A DNA stretch of 64,000 bases from contig NZ_JACBJG010000002.1 of NCBI RefSeq assembly GCF_015910535.1, forward strand, positions 310,001 to 374,000. Direction: 5' to 3'. This DNA is from Saccharomonospora sp. NB11 (lineage in GTDB: Bacteria > Actinomycetota > Actinomycetes > Mycobacteriales > Pseudonocardiaceae). A program made the translations under genes and the position numbers. The stretch's first letter is position 1. Each line of letters begins with the position of its first letter. The notes beneath the pieces are model-generated. The model was not told the origin of the DNA. It was given only the letters and a program-made list of their open reading frames with translations, and searched no databases. Shown piece by piece: positions 51,761-62,658 of the stretch.

Positions 51761-52163
51761 CCGACACACCGAGTCACGACGACACAACCGAACATCACCC
51801 GGACGGCGCGTTGACCGGCGTCCGGGTTCGCGAGACGGTCGAGGACGCGCTGCCGACGGCGCGGTCTCGGCCGTTTGTCGTCGGCACGAGGGCGGACGAC
51901 GCCACGTCCTCGCGGGTGATGGTCCTCGCGACCGGGCTCGCCTGGTCGCCTGCCCCGGAAGGTCGGGTCCGTCGGGGTGGGCCCGGCCTTCCGACCCGCG
52001 CACCGCCTTCCCGACGCCGTCTCCGACGTTCCGTCTCCCCCACCGCTCCCGCACCGGCCGGGCGGACGGTGATCTGCATCGCGCAGCGGCGTGGGTGCCC
52101 ACTCCCGGCCTCACTCGCGCGATACGGTCTAGACCCCTGACCACGCGCAACGGAGCCCGGACT
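51761..52163 (+). other. Intergenic region between sigB and fumarase genes
   Basis: No convincing gene in these 403 bases. They hold the sigB terminator hairpin near the start and a candidate -10 box TACGGT at 52123-52128, about 36 bases before the fumarase GTG. A 109-residue open frame at 51811-52140 looks like a shadow with no ribosome site and no protein-like pattern. Confidence 0.45.
51797..51827 (+). terminator. Hairpin terminator after sigB
   Basis: A perfect 9-bp inverted repeat (51797-51805 with 51819-51827) lies 37 bases after the sigB stop; the tail is not T-rich. Confidence 0.55.
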
Positions 52164-53870
<1,707 letters not shown>

Positions 53871-53876
53871 CCGGCC

Positions 53877-53914
53877 GCGGGCTGACGCTCGGGGACGACC
53901 CGGCGTCAGCCCGC
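53877..53914. terminator. Hairpin between convergent fumarase and lipoprotein genes
   Basis: A perfect 12-bp inverted repeat (53877-53888 with 53903-53914) with a 14-base loop; no T-run. Confidence 0.65.
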
Positions 53915-53924
53915 GCGGCGGTCG

Positions 53925-54389
53925 TCAGTGCGTGGCCTGCTCGTAGGCGAGCACGATTTCACGCTCGCCCAGCGGTTCGTCGAGCTCCACAGTGAGCGGC
54001 GGGTAGCGCATGTCCATCGTGCACATCACGTTCTTGTCGGCCGGCTTCGACTCGACCAGCGTGACCGTGACCGTCTTCTCGGTCTGTTCGGTCGCCTCGG
54101 CACTGACCTTCGTGCAGCCGCCTTCCTGAGCCACCACGGTGAGCGTGTGCCCCTCGTCGGACACGCTCACGTCGAGGGGATAGCCCTCGGGAAGTGCCTT
54201 CGCGTCGATCTGTCCCGCCGGGACCGGTCCGTCCTGCGGGACCTCTTCCGGGGCGCGGGACAGTTCCTGCGACGCGGGTGGCGAGTCGACACCACCGCCC
54301 GCTCCGCTGTTGACGTTGTCCGCCTGCTCTCCACATGCCGTCACCGTCAGCAGGGCTGCCGCGGCGACCATTGCTCGAATCCACCTCAT
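53925..54389 (-). CDS. Small lipoprotein, function unknown
   Basis: A 154-residue exported protein. The signal M-R-W-I-R-A-M-V-A-A-A-A-L-L-T-V-T-A-C ends in a lipobox with the lipidated Cys at about 19. A low-complexity linker (about 25-60) leads to a compact beta-rich domain (about 65-150) with two Cys (E-G-G-C and V-M-C-T), which may form a disulfide. No family is recognised. It lies beside another secreted protein gene on the same strand. Confidence 0.75.
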   Translation of the reverse strand: MRWIRAMVAAAALLTVTACGEQADNVNSGAGGGVDSPPASQELSRAPEEVPQDGPVPAGQIDAKALPEGYPLDVSVSDEGHTLTVVAQEGGCTKVSAEATEQTEKTVTVTLVESKPADKNVMCTMDMRYPPLTVELDEPLGEREIVLAYEQATH

Positions 54390-54492
54390 GCCCGTCTGGA
54401 CGGAACGGCACCCGGATCGGGTTGCACGGTTTCTTCGCTCTTTTTTCGCGGCCACTCGTCGGCAGTGTGAGGTGCGCGGACTCGACGCCGCC

Positions 54493-55143
54493 TCAGTCGT
54501 AGTCGTGTCGGGGCCACTGCGGCTCGGCCGACGAGTCGGTCGCGTCGGAGATCGCGGGACCGTCCAGGTTCGGTCGGCTGAGGCGTTCGGCGTGCAGTGG
54601 TGGCGGAGGGGCGAGCCGGATGCTCCCGTCGGGAGTCACGCTGGTCGGCGGAGGTGGCACCGCCGGGAGGTACGCGGTGGACTCGGCGGTCCTGGGGCGG
54701 GGGATTTCAGGTACCTGCTCGTGTCCACCGCGGTTCTGGCGTGGTGTCGACCTCCCGACGGTGCCGGCCGCGGCTCTCCGGGACGCGGTCGGCTCGCCCG
54801 GCCCGATACGGGTCGGCCCCACGCGAGGGGGCGTTCCCGCTACGCGGACCGGAGCGGCGCCACGCGGCGGTGAGGGGCGGGACTCCCGCCGCGGTGTCTC
54901 CCGCATCACCGGGTACGCGGCCAACGGGTCGGCCACGACGGGCTTGCGTCGTCGCCGTGCCAGCCCGGCGAGGCCGAGCAGCCCGACGAGGCCGACCAGC
55001 CCCCAGGGGTGTGTGCTCTCGGTCGAGTGCGGATGTGCGCTCGGGACGACGTCGGACTGTGCCGCGGCCGCGACCGGCGCGCCGACGAGCATCACCGCGA
55101 GGCACACGGCCACCACCACTCGGCCACCGGTCACCGTACGCAT
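54493..55143 (-). CDS. WGxxGxxG-type membrane protein with long cytosolic tail
   Basis: A 216-residue protein. A signal peptide (about 1-28, ending P-V-A-A-A-A-Q) precedes a 17-residue polar outside segment and a helix starting P-W-G-L-V-G-L-V-G-L-L-G-L-A-G-L (about 46-61), closed by four Arg. This is the WGxxGxxG motif known from short proteins that end directly after it. Here about 150 residues follow, rich in Pro and Arg with P-P-P-P repeats and no obvious fold. GGAGGTG lies 6 bases before ATG. The function is unknown. Confidence 0.7.
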   Translation of the reverse strand: MRTVTGGRVVVAVCLAVMLVGAPVAAAAQSDVVPSAHPHSTESTHPWGLVGLVGLLGLAGLARRRRKPVVADPLAAYPVMRETPRRESRPSPPRGAAPVRVAGTPPRVGPTRIGPGEPTASRRAAAGTVGRSTPRQNRGGHEQVPEIPRPRTAESTAYLPAVPPPPTSVTPDGSIRLAPPPPLHAERLSRPNLDGPAISDATDSSAEPQWPRHDYD

Positions 55144-55252
55144 GTTTCACCTCCACGTAGAGTCACGCCACCGCCTACCCACCCCGCGTCGACTTCAGTC
55201 CCACTTCACCCGTCCGAGGCGGTTCCGTCACCGCACCCGGTGCCCTCGCGGG

Positions 55253-56260
55253 TCAGTACGGCGCGGCGGCGTCGGCGAAGTCGGGGTGGAGAGTGTCGTC
55301 ACCTCGCGGGTACGAGATACGCGTGGGATCGCCGTCGGAGGTGTAGAGCAGCCCGTCCTCGGCAGCCAGCCGGTCGAGCCACGCGGTCGATCCGAACTCC
55401 GCTTCCGGGCCGTCGGGCCCCTGCGACCGGATGCGCGGCACGGCCGTCGGGTCGAACTCGGCCGCGAACGGCGACGGCGCGGGATTGGCTCCCACCAGCA
55501 ACACCGCGCGGTAGTCGTAGCCCTCACCGCGCAACGCCAGGCTGCCGGGTGTCGGTCGGATGCCGAACGGCAGTGCCAGCGACGCGGGCTCGTAGCCGGG
55601 GACCGCATCGCGGATCATCGCGTCACCGCGGGCGATGGCTTCCTCCGCTTCGTCCGGTGTGGACGATCCCAGATCGGTGTGGCCGAAGGTGTGGTTGCCG
55701 ACCTCGAAGCCGTTGTCGACGAGCCACCGCAGGGCCCGCCGACCGGCCTCGCCGCCTCCGAAGGGCTCCTCGTTGACGTAGACGCTCGCGGTGGGACGGA
55801 AGCCGGGGTTCTCCCGCGCGACGTCGAGCAGCACCCCGATCGCCGTGTTCGGCGCCACCTCGTCGCCCTCGACCCGGATGGTGCTCGGGTCGCCGTCGTC
55901 GAAGGTCAGGACCACGGGGTGGGTCCCGGCGGGCAGGTCGAGTCTGCCGGTGGCCAGCTCGGCGGTCGTGACGGGGACGTAGTTCTCGTCGGCGAGCCGC
56001 TGCAATTCGGCCCGGAAGTCCTCGGGAGTCCGGTCGTACACCGACTCCGGCTCGGGCACGATGCGGTGATACATGAGGACCGGCACGACACCCAGTTCAT
56101 TGGCGCCGACCTCCTCCGGATCGGGTGGCGGCGGGCTCGTCCGCACGATCTCGGACGGCGAGTCGGTCTCGTGTGGACTGGCCTCGGGTGCCACGGACCG
56201 CGTGGTGCATCCCGCCGTGACCAGCACCGCGGCGAGGATCAGCATGGGTCGAAGGTCCAT
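55253..56260 (-). CDS. Secreted polysaccharide deacetylase lipoprotein (NodB domain)
   Basis: A 335-residue lipoprotein. The signal ends A-V-L-V-T-A-G-C, lipidated Cys near 18. A Pro/Ser linker and V-P-V-L-M-Y-H-R-I start the NodB homology domain (about 60-300). Motif 1 is T-F-D-D-G-D near 122-127, motif 2 H-T-F-G-H near 190-194 (metal His pair), motif 3 L-P-F-G near 231-234. Family members remove acetyl groups from peptidoglycan, chitin or xylan. ATG 56260 is leaderless from TACCGT at 56273-56268. It is divergent from a putative glycoside hydrolase. Confidence 0.88.
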   Translation of the reverse strand: MDLRPMLILAAVLVTAGCTTRSVAPEASPHETDSPSEIVRTSPPPPDPEEVGANELGVVPVLMYHRIVPEPESVYDRTPEDFRAELQRLADENYVPVTTAELATGRLDLPAGTHPVVLTFDDGDPSTIRVEGDEVAPNTAIGVLLDVARENPGFRPTASVYVNEEPFGGGEAGRRALRWLVDNGFEVGNHTFGHTDLGSSTPDEAEEAIARGDAMIRDAVPGYEPASLALPFGIRPTPGSLALRGEGYDYRAVLLVGANPAPSPFAAEFDPTAVPRIRSQGPDGPEAEFGSTAWLDRLAAEDGLLYTSDGDPTRISYPRGDDTLHPDFADAAAPY

Positions 56261-56267
56261 GTCCGGC

Positions 56268-56273
56268 ACGGTA
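56268..56273 (-). promoter_or_regulatory. -10 box TACCGT, leaderless, for polysaccharide deacetylase
   Basis: TACCGT on the minus strand ends 7 bases before ATG 56260, favouring it over the GTG at 56269. Confidence 0.5.
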
Positions 56274-56402
56274 GGTCAGGCCCCACCCGGTCGCGTCCTC
56301 ACTCACTCGACCGGTCGATCCTGGCCACGAAGCCGTCAGCGACACCCACACAGTGGGTAGCCCGGGCGCTGACCGAGGTTCACGGCGAGGGGAAGGACCG
56401 GG

Positions 56403-57965
56403 ATGCGCACGTTCCGTTGGCGTCCGCAGTGGACGATAGGAGTGGTGGCCGCGATCGCGCTCGGCGCCGCCGTGGTGATCCCGCTGAGCCTGCCCGGCGA
56501 ACCCGACGTCGTCGTCGAGGGGCTGCCCGGACACGCCGTGCCCCCGAGCGTGCTGGAGCACGTGCGGCTGTCCTCCCCCCACGGGCTCGACGGGCTCACC
56601 GCGACACTCGACGGCGAGCCGTTGCGGTTGCACCGCGACGGGGACGCGCTACGCCCGGCGGTCACTCCGCTCCCCGAGGGCGTGCACCTGCTGGTCGTGA
56701 CGCCACCGGCCGGCACATTCGGACAGCCGGAACCGATCGAGTTCACGTTCCGCGTGGACGCCACCCCACCGTCGTTGGAGATCCTGCCGGTCGAGCCATT
56801 GCGCCGGGGCGAGACGGGAGAGATCCGCGGCCGCGCGCTCGGAGCGGTGCGTGTCTCCGGCGGTGGCGAGCAGACCCGGCCCGCCGGGGACGGCTCGTTC
56901 ACGCTCCCGGTGCGTGCGGGAGCGGGCACGGTCACCGTGGTCGCGCACGACGAGGCAGGCAACGCCGTGTCCGAGGACGTCGCCGTCACGTTGCGGCATC
57001 CCGGCATGAAGGCGGTCCACCTCACCGCCAGCGCCTGGGCAAGCCCCGTCCTACGGGAACCCGTGCTCGACCTCGTCCGCGAAGGACGCATCGACACCGT
57101 GCAGCTCGACATCAAGGACGAGAGCGGTCTGATCGGCTACGACTCCCAAATCCCTCTCGCGCAGGAGATCGGCGCGACCACCGAGTTGTACGACGCGCGC
57201 GCCGCACTCGACCTCCTCCACGAAGAGGGCGTGCACGTCGTGGGCAGGCTGGTGGCGTTCCGCGACCCCGTCCTCGGGCGTGCCTCGTGGGAGTCGGGTG
57301 ATCACCACCGCGTCGTCCAGACCGCCGACGGCCGTCCCTACTCCGGCGGCTACGGCGACTACTCCTTCACCAACTTCGCCGACCCGGAGGTCCGGGCCTA
57401 CAACATCGCGATCGCCGAGGAGGCCGCCGAACTGGGCTTCGACGACATCCTCTACGACTACGTCCGCAGACCCGACGGCGACGTGGCCGGCATGGTCTTC
57501 CCCGGACTGACGACCACCCCGGAGGAGTCCATCGCGAGCTTCCTGGCCGAGTCCCGCACGGCAGTGCATCACCACGGCGCCTTCCAGGGCGCCTCGGTGT
57601 TCGGCATCGCCGCCACCCGCCCCGAGCAGATCGCGCAGGACATCCCGGCCATGTCGGAGCACGTCGACTACGTGGCCCCGATGGTGTACCCGTCGCATTG
57701 GGGTCCCGGCGAGTACGGCGTCGCCGATCCCGAGAGCCAGCCCTACGACATCACGGTCCGCTCGCTGGCCGACTTCCAGGAGCTCACGCAGCAGAACGGG
57801 CACGCCACGGTCATCCCGTGGCTACAGGCGTTCAGTCTCGGCGTCGAGTACGGGCCGGGCGAGGTGCGAGCGCAGATCGAGGCCGCCGCGGATCTCGGCA
57901 TCGACTCGTTCCTGCTGTGGAACGCGGGCTGCCGCTACGACCCGAGAGCCCTCCCCCCGACCTGA
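56403..57965 (+). CDS. Putative glycoside hydrolase (DUF4015 family), membrane anchored
   Basis: A 520-residue exported protein with one N-terminal helix (about 11-32). Residues 35-115 and 118-198 form two beta-type domains, the second with the Ig-like end V-V-A-H-D-E-A-G-N. The C-terminal TIM-barrel-like domain (about 205-515) has the DUF4015 marks V-Q-L-D-I-K-D-E-S-G, F-D-D-I-L-Y-D-Y-V-R near 350 and Y-V-A-P-M-V-Y-P-S-H-W near 425, with several conserved Asp. It probably acts on an envelope or environmental glycan. GGGGAAGGA precedes ATG. Its neighbour on the other strand is the deacetylase. Confidence 0.85.
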   Translation: MRTFRWRPQWTIGVVAAIALGAAVVIPLSLPGEPDVVVEGLPGHAVPPSVLEHVRLSSPHGLDGLTATLDGEPLRLHRDGDALRPAVTPLPEGVHLLVVTPPAGTFGQPEPIEFTFRVDATPPSLEILPVEPLRRGETGEIRGRALGAVRVSGGGEQTRPAGDGSFTLPVRAGAGTVTVVAHDEAGNAVSEDVAVTLRHPGMKAVHLTASAWASPVLREPVLDLVREGRIDTVQLDIKDESGLIGYDSQIPLAQEIGATTELYDARAALDLLHEEGVHVVGRLVAFRDPVLGRASWESGDHHRVVQTADGRPYSGGYGDYSFTNFADPEVRAYNIAIAEEAAELGFDDILYDYVRRPDGDVAGMVFPGLTTTPEESIASFLAESRTAVHHHGAFQGASVFGIAATRPEQIAQDIPAMSEHVDYVAPMVYPSHWGPGEYGVADPESQPYDITVRSLADFQELTQQNGHATVIPWLQAFSLGVEYGPGEVRAQIEAAADLGIDSFLLWNAGCRYDPRALPPT

Positions 57966-57968
57966 GCG

Positions 57969-58709
57969 TCAACCACGGCCGACGAAGGGCATCTTGGTGG
58001 CGGTGACGGTCAGGGAGAACACGTTGGCCTCAAGCGGCAATCCGGCCATGTAGCGCACGGCCTCCGCCACGTGGTCCACGTCGATCCCCGGCTCGGGGCG
58101 CACGCTCCCGTCGGCCTGCTTCGCCCCGGTGGCGAACCCGGCGGTCATCTCGGTGACGGCGTTGCCGACGTCGAGCTGTCCGCACGCGATGTCGAACTCC
58201 CGGCAGTCGAGCAGAATCGACTTCGTCAGCCCGGTGACGGCGTGTTTGGTGGCGGCGTAGGCGACGCTCTCCGGCCTCGGGGTCGTCGCGGCGATCGAGC
58301 CGTTGTTGATGATCCGGCCGCCTCGCGGCTCCTGCCTCTTCATGACCCGCACGGCTTCCCGCGCGCACAGGAACATGCCCGTGAGGTTCACGTCCACCGT
58401 GCGGCGCCAGTCTTCCACGGACACGGCGTCGATCGCGCCGGTGGGGCCGAACGTCCCGGCGTTGTTGAACAGCACGTCGAGACGACCCCACGTCGAGACG
58501 ACGGTCGTGAACAGCGCGCTCACCGCCTCGGGGTCGGTGACGTCGGTGGGAACGACGAGGGCGGCCTCGCCGTGGCCGGAGGCGGTCTCCCGCAACGCCT
58601 CCTCGCGCCGCCCCGCGAGCGCGACGCGGTAGCCGTCGCCCAACAGCGCTCGCGCCGCTGCCCTGCCGATGCCCGAGCCCGCTCCGGTCACGATCGCGAC
58701 TCGTTCCAT
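57969..58709 (-). CDS. Short-chain dehydrogenase/reductase
   Basis: A 246-residue classical SDR. Cofactor motif T-G-A-G-S-G-I-G near 8-15; R-R after the second strand suggests NADP(H); N-N-A-G near 85; catalytic Ser in N-G-S-I-A near 140 and Y-A-A-T-K near 154-158. The C-terminus [16 protein letters not shown] is a family-like end. The substrate is unknown. Its stop lies 4 bases from the convergent glycoside hydrolase stop. Confidence 0.9.
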   Translation of the reverse strand: MERVAIVTGAGSGIGRAAARALLGDGYRVALAGRREEALRETASGHGEAALVVPTDVTDPEAVSALFTTVVSTWGRLDVLFNNAGTFGPTGAIDAVSVEDWRRTVDVNLTGMFLCAREAVRVMKRQEPRGGRIINNGSIAATTPRPESVAYAATKHAVTGLTKSILLDCREFDIACGQLDVGNAVTEMTAGFATGAKQADGSVRPEPGIDVDHVAEAVRYMAGLPLEANVFSLTVTATKMPFVGRG

Positions 58710-58734
58710 GCCTGTCTCCCTCCGGACACCACAC

Positions 58735-59325
58735 TCATGCGGCGAGGCCCACGGCGAACATGGCCGCCATACCGGCGCTCATGACCGCCCGGCACGTCGA
58801 CCGCGACGCCGCACCCGCCGGCGCGACGGTCGCCGCGCGGCGGGCCCGTACGAGCCGTCGCACCGTCAGTGCCCCGTCCAGCGCGAAGTAGACCACACAT
58901 CCCGCCGCCACCAGCGGCAACGCGTACCCGCCGGTGGCGGCACCGTCCACCATGGTCGGCCACACCCCGTGTCCCGCGTCACCGTGGGGCATCGCCGCGA
59001 GCATGTACAGCATCGCGAGCGCCCCGAGTCCGTGGTGAAGATCGCAGCGGCGACAGCGTGCGTCGCCTCCACGGACGGCGGCGGCGAGGAAGAACGCCGC
59101 CGTGACCACGAACACCGCCTGCCACCCGGCCACGGGGACCGGGAACCCGAGGGGCGAGACCATCGCGAGCATGGCCACGGTCATGAGCAGGCCGGCGACG
59201 TCCGCCTGCCTGGTCGCGGCGCCGAGTGTCGCGTAGTCGAGGGTGGTCAGCCGGGTCAGACACGGCCGTAGGAGAGCCGCGAACACGACGGTGGCGCCCC
59301 ACGCCACGACGACCGCAACGCTCAT
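58735..59325 (-). CDS. DUF5134-like membrane protein
   Basis: A 196-residue protein with six predicted helices. [12 protein letters not shown] near 96-107 and paired Cys/His just before (C-R-R-C-D-L-H-H) fit the DUF5134 family and could bind copper or another metal. The function is unknown. ATG 59325 has GGAGGT 4-5 bases upstream; GTG 59355 is an alternative. It is on the same strand as the SDR gene, 25 bases upstream of it. Confidence 0.75.
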   Translation of the reverse strand: MSVAVVVAWGATVVFAALLRPCLTRLTTLDYATLGAATRQADVAGLLMTVAMLAMVSPLGFPVPVAGWQAVFVVTAAFFLAAAVRGGDARCRRCDLHHGLGALAMLYMLAAMPHGDAGHGVWPTMVDGAATGGYALPLVAAGCVVYFALDGALTVRRLVRARRAATVAPAGAASRSTCRAVMSAGMAAMFAVGLAA

Positions 59326-59462
59326 CGGGACCTCCGAGATCGACTCGTCGCTCACCGTGGCATCGCGCCGACGGGCTCCACCAGCGGGCGGAACGGTGAA
59401 AGATCAGCGGGTGACGTCCACGCACAGTGCACACCGGCGGAGCGTGCGAGTGACCCCACTCG

Positions 59463-59468
59463 TAGTCT
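59463..59468 (+). promoter_or_regulatory. -10 box TAGTCT, leaderless, for the esterase gene
   Basis: TAGTCT ends 7 bases before ATG 59476; no ribosome site is present. Confidence 0.5.
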
Positions 59469-59475
59469 CGGCACC

Positions 59476-60714
59476 ATGCGTCTGTCGTTCCGTGCTCGGC
59501 GGGCCGCGCAACTCGCCCTCACCGCCAACGCCCTGCGCCCTCCCCGTGGGACCCACTGGGGTTTCCCGGCGTTCGTGAGCGGGTGGCTCACGTCGGAACT
59601 GGCGCCACACCTGCTCGCGCTCACCGTCACCGACACCGCCGCGCATCTGGCTCGTCGGGGCGTACGCGACGCCGACCGCGCCGGACTGGTCGCGGCGGGG
59701 CTGTCCACGGCGGGGTTGGGGGCGCTCATCGCCTCGGCACAGCGGGCCAAGGGCGCGGTCGAACAGGCACTCGTCGAGGCACTCGGACCGGGCTACACCG
59801 CCGAGCTGAACCCGACGCCCTCACCCTCCGACCTCGCCACCCCATGGGGACAACTCGCGCTGCCGTTCCGCATGCGGCACCCGGACGTGCACGTCGACCG
59901 CAACATCCCCTACTTCCAGGGCGGCAAACGGTTCCTGCTCGACGTCTACCGGCCCCGACGCCCGGTCGCCCGTCGCCCGGTGCTGTTCCAGGTGCACGGC
60001 GGCGCGTGGGTGACGGGACACAAGGGACAACAGGGCGTGCCGCTCATGCTGCACATGGCCGCCCGGGGCTGGATCTGCGTGGCGATCAACTATCCGCTCT
60101 CCCCGACCGCGCGGTGGCCGGAGCACATCGTCGCCACCAAGCGCGCGCTCGCCTGGGTCCGCGAGCGGATCGCCGACTACGGCGGTGACCCCTCGTTCGT
60201 CGCGGCGACCGGAGGCTCGGCCGGGGGACATCTCGCCGCCCTGCTGGCGTTGACCGCCAACGACCCCGTGTTCCAACCGGGGTTCGAGGACGTCGACACG
60301 CGCGTGCAGGTGTGCGTGCCGCACTACGGGGTCTACGACTTCGCCGCGACGAGCGGCGCACCCGCGAGCCGAACCAGGCTGCGCTACCTGCTCTCCCGTT
60401 ACGTCGTCGGCACCGACCCGCGGTTGTCGCTCGACGACTACGTCGCCGCCTCGCCGCTCGACCGCATCCACGCGGACGTGCCGCCGTTCTTCGTCGTGCA
60501 CGGCGAGCAGGACACGCTGGTGCCGGTGGGCGAGGCCCGGGAGTTCGTGCGCCGCCTGCGCGCGGCGTCACCGCGGCTGGTGGCCTACGCGGAGATTCCC
60601 GGAGCCCAGCACGCGTTCGACATCTTCCCTTCGATCCGCAGCGCCCACGTGGTGCGTGGCGTGCAGCGGTTCCTCGACTGGGTGCACGCACATCGCGACA
60701 CCGCCACCGGGTGA
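59476..60714 (+). CDS. Alpha/beta-hydrolase esterase (HSL/BD-FAE-like)
   Basis: A 412-residue protein. About 140 N-terminal residues form a helical region with hydrophobic stretches, possibly membrane associated. The esterase domain (about 150-405) has the oxyanion motif Q-V-H-G-G-A-W near 174-180, the nucleophile elbow T-G-G-S-A-G-G-H near 244-251 (Ser about 247), the acid in H-G-E-Q-D-T near 340 and catalytic His in G-A-Q-H-A-F-D near 378. It is like the mycobacterial Lip esterases. The substrate is unknown. Confidence 0.88.
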   Translation: MRLSFRARRAAQLALTANALRPPRGTHWGFPAFVSGWLTSELAPHLLALTVTDTAAHLARRGVRDADRAGLVAAGLSTAGLGALIASAQRAKGAVEQALVEALGPGYTAELNPTPSPSDLATPWGQLALPFRMRHPDVHVDRNIPYFQGGKRFLLDVYRPRRPVARRPVLFQVHGGAWVTGHKGQQGVPLMLHMAARGWICVAINYPLSPTARWPEHIVATKRALAWVRERIADYGGDPSFVAATGGSAGGHLAALLALTANDPVFQPGFEDVDTRVQVCVPHYGVYDFAATSGAPASRTRLRYLLSRYVVGTDPRLSLDDYVAASPLDRIHADVPPFFVVHGEQDTLVPVGEAREFVRRLRAASPRLVAYAEIPGAQHAFDIFPSIRSAHVVRGVQRFLDWVHAHRDTATG

Positions 60715-60740
60715 CCCACGTGGGCCGCGGTGGCGGTGTC
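60697..60740. terminator. Hairpin at the end of the esterase gene
   Basis: A perfect 12-bp inverted repeat (60697-60708 with 60729-60740). The left arm lies within the last codons of the esterase. It stands between convergent genes and has no T-run. Confidence 0.55.
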
Positions 60741-60747
60741 GGCGTGG

Positions 60748-61737
60748 TCAGGCCTTGAGCTTCGGCAGCACCTCGCGCCCGAAGACCTCCAGCCACTCCT
60801 TCTGGTTGCGTCCCACGTTGTGCACGTAGATGCGGGTGAAACCGAGGTCGACGAACCGCTGGAGCGCCGCCCGGTGGACGTCCGGATCGGACGACACCAC
60901 CATGCGTCCCTCGAAGTCCTCGCGGCGCACGAGCTTGGCCATCTGCTCGAAGTCGAACGGCGAGCGGATGTCGGCCTTGGGGAACTTCATGCCCCCGTTG
61001 GGCCACTGCTCCATCGCGTTGCGCCACGCCTCCTCGTCCGTGGCCGCCCACGACAGATGGACCTGGAGCAGCTTCGGCATGCTGTCGGGATCCTTGCCCG
61101 CCTTGCGTGCGCCCTGCGCGAAGTTGTCGAGAATGCCCGACAGCTTCTCCAACGACGCACCTGGTGTGATCAGCCCGTCGGCCAGTTCCCCGGTCTTGCG
61201 CGTGGTGTACGGCCCCGCCGAGGCGATGTAGATCGGCGGCGGCGTGTCCGGCAGCGTCCACAGTCGAGTGGTGTGGAGCTTGAAGAACTCGCCCTTGTGC
61301 TTGACGTCCTTGCCGCTGAACAACTTCCGGATGATGTCGAGCGCTTCGAACATGCGTCGGACACGCTCCGGCGCCTCCGGCCAGTAGCCGCCGACGACGT
61401 GTTCGTTCAGCGCTTCCCCGGACCCGATGCCGAGCCAGGTCCGTCCCGGGTAGGTGGCCTCCAATGTGGCCGCGGCCTGTGCCACCAGGGCCGGGTGCTG
61501 CCGGAACGACGGGCACGTGACTCCGGGGCCGAGATCACCGGTGGTGTTCTCGGCGATGGACGCGAGCACGCTCCAGACGAACGAGGCCTGCCCCTGCGCG
61601 GGAACCCACGGCTGGAAGTGGTCGGCCGCCATCTGACCCGAGAACCCGTGCTGCTCGGCCAGTGCGGCGAGTTCGATGGACTCCCGCGGCGAGAACTGCT
61701 CCAACGCCGCCGCGATCCCGATCTGCACGTCACTCAC
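60748..61737 (-). CDS. F420-dependent LLM-class oxidoreductase (FGD-like)
   Basis: A 329-residue luciferase-like monooxygenase fold enzyme. A-L-E-Q-F-S-P-R-E near 11-19, D-H-F-Q-P-W near 39-44, G-I-G-S-G-E-A-L-N-E near 103-112 and P-I-Y-I-A-S-A-G-P near 168-176 are the pattern of the F420-dependent glucose-6-phosphate dehydrogenase relatives (TIGR03557-type). Whether glucose 6-phosphate is the substrate is not certain. F420-dependent redox is common in actinomycetes. GTG 61737 follows a G-rich site. A second F420-type enzyme lies immediately upstream on the same strand. Confidence 0.85.
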   Translation of the reverse strand: MSDVQIGIAAALEQFSPRESIELAALAEQHGFSGQMAADHFQPWVPAQGQASFVWSVLASIAENTTGDLGPGVTCPSFRQHPALVAQAAATLEATYPGRTWLGIGSGEALNEHVVGGYWPEAPERVRRMFEALDIIRKLFSGKDVKHKGEFFKLHTTRLWTLPDTPPPIYIASAGPYTTRKTGELADGLITPGASLEKLSGILDNFAQGARKAGKDPDSMPKLLQVHLSWAATDEEAWRNAMEQWPNGGMKFPKADIRSPFDFEQMAKLVRREDFEGRMVVSSDPDVHRAALQRFVDLGFTRIYVHNVGRNQKEWLEVFGREVLPKLKA

Positions 61738-61784
61738 GTGGTGCCCCCTCGTGTTCCCGTTCCGTTTCTGGCCCCACGCTGAAC

Positions 61785-62618
61785 CTACCCCGCATGACGC
61801 TCGAGCAACGGAGCCAGCTCGTCGAGTACCGACAGCGTCTCCGCCTCGGGCAGAGTGGGCACGAAGAACGTCACCCGCTCCACGCCCACCTCGGCCCAGC
61901 CCGCGATGCGCGACTCGTCCCGCTCGGCACCGAAGATCGTCACAGGGACGTCGTGGCGTCCGCGCTCGGCCAGGGACTGCAACACCGAGCGGATCTCCTC
62001 GGGCTCGGTGTTTCCGCGCGGGAGCCAGCCGTCCCCGTGTGCGGCGAGCCGCTCGATCGCCGCTGCGCTCTCACCGCCGATGTAGATCGGCGGATGCGGC
62101 GACTGCACCGGCTTCGGCCATTGGTAGATCGGATCGAAGTCGACGTGCTCACCGTGGAACTCGGCCTCGTCGGAGGTCCAGATGGCCTTCAGCGCCTGGA
62201 GCTGCTCGTTCAGCAACGCTCCCCGTGTACGCGGGTCGGTGCCGTGGTTGCGCATCTCCTCGCGGTTCCAACCCACACCGACCCCGAGGACGAACCGTCC
62301 CCCGGAGATCAGGTCGAGACTCGCGGTCTCCTTCGCCGTGTGGATGACGTCGCGCTGCATGACCAGGGCGACCCCGGTGCCCAGCAGCAGCGAGTCGGTG
62401 ACCGCCGCGGCGGCGCTCAACGCGACGAAAGGGTCGAGCGAGCGGTAGTACGGGCGGGGTAGCTCACCCCCTCCCGGATAAGGGGACTCCCGGCTGACCG
62501 GGATGTGCGAGTGCTCCGCCATGAAGAGGGAGTCGAAACCTCGCTCCTCCAAGGCGGTGGCCAGCGTGGTCGGCCGGATGCCTTCGTCCGTCACGAACGT
62601 CGCGATACCGAACTTCAT
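61785..62618 (-). CDS. F420-dependent LLM-class oxidoreductase (TIGR03619-type)
   Basis: A 277-residue luciferase-like enzyme. M-K-F-G-I-A-T-F start, E-E-R-G-F-D-S-L-F-M-A-E-H-S-H-I-P near 26-42, then G-G-R-F-V-L-G-V-G-V-G-W-N near 107-119 and P-P-I-Y-I-G-G-E-S near 178 are typical of the TIGR03619 family. Substrate unknown. ATG 62618 is preferred as the family start; TTG 62630 would add 4 residues. It lies 40 bases after the IcmF gene on the same strand and may be transcribed with it. Confidence 0.85.
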   Translation of the reverse strand: MKFGIATFVTDEGIRPTTLATALEERGFDSLFMAEHSHIPVSRESPYPGGGELPRPYYRSLDPFVALSAAAAVTDSLLLGTGVALVMQRDVIHTAKETASLDLISGGRFVLGVGVGWNREEMRNHGTDPRTRGALLNEQLQALKAIWTSDEAEFHGEHVDFDPIYQWPKPVQSPHPPIYIGGESAAAIERLAAHGDGWLPRGNTEPEEIRSVLQSLAERGRHDVPVTIFGAERDESRIAGWAEVGVERVTFFVPTLPEAETLSVLDELAPLLERHAG

Positions 62619-62658
62619 GAAACCGGCCAACCACGCTAGGCGCTGTTTTGTTCCGCCG

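Noticed and set aside
51811-52140. A 109-residue plus-strand frame between sigB and the fumarase gene.
   Set aside because: It begins inside the sigB terminator hairpin, lacks a ribosome site and has a low-complexity Arg/Pro composition.
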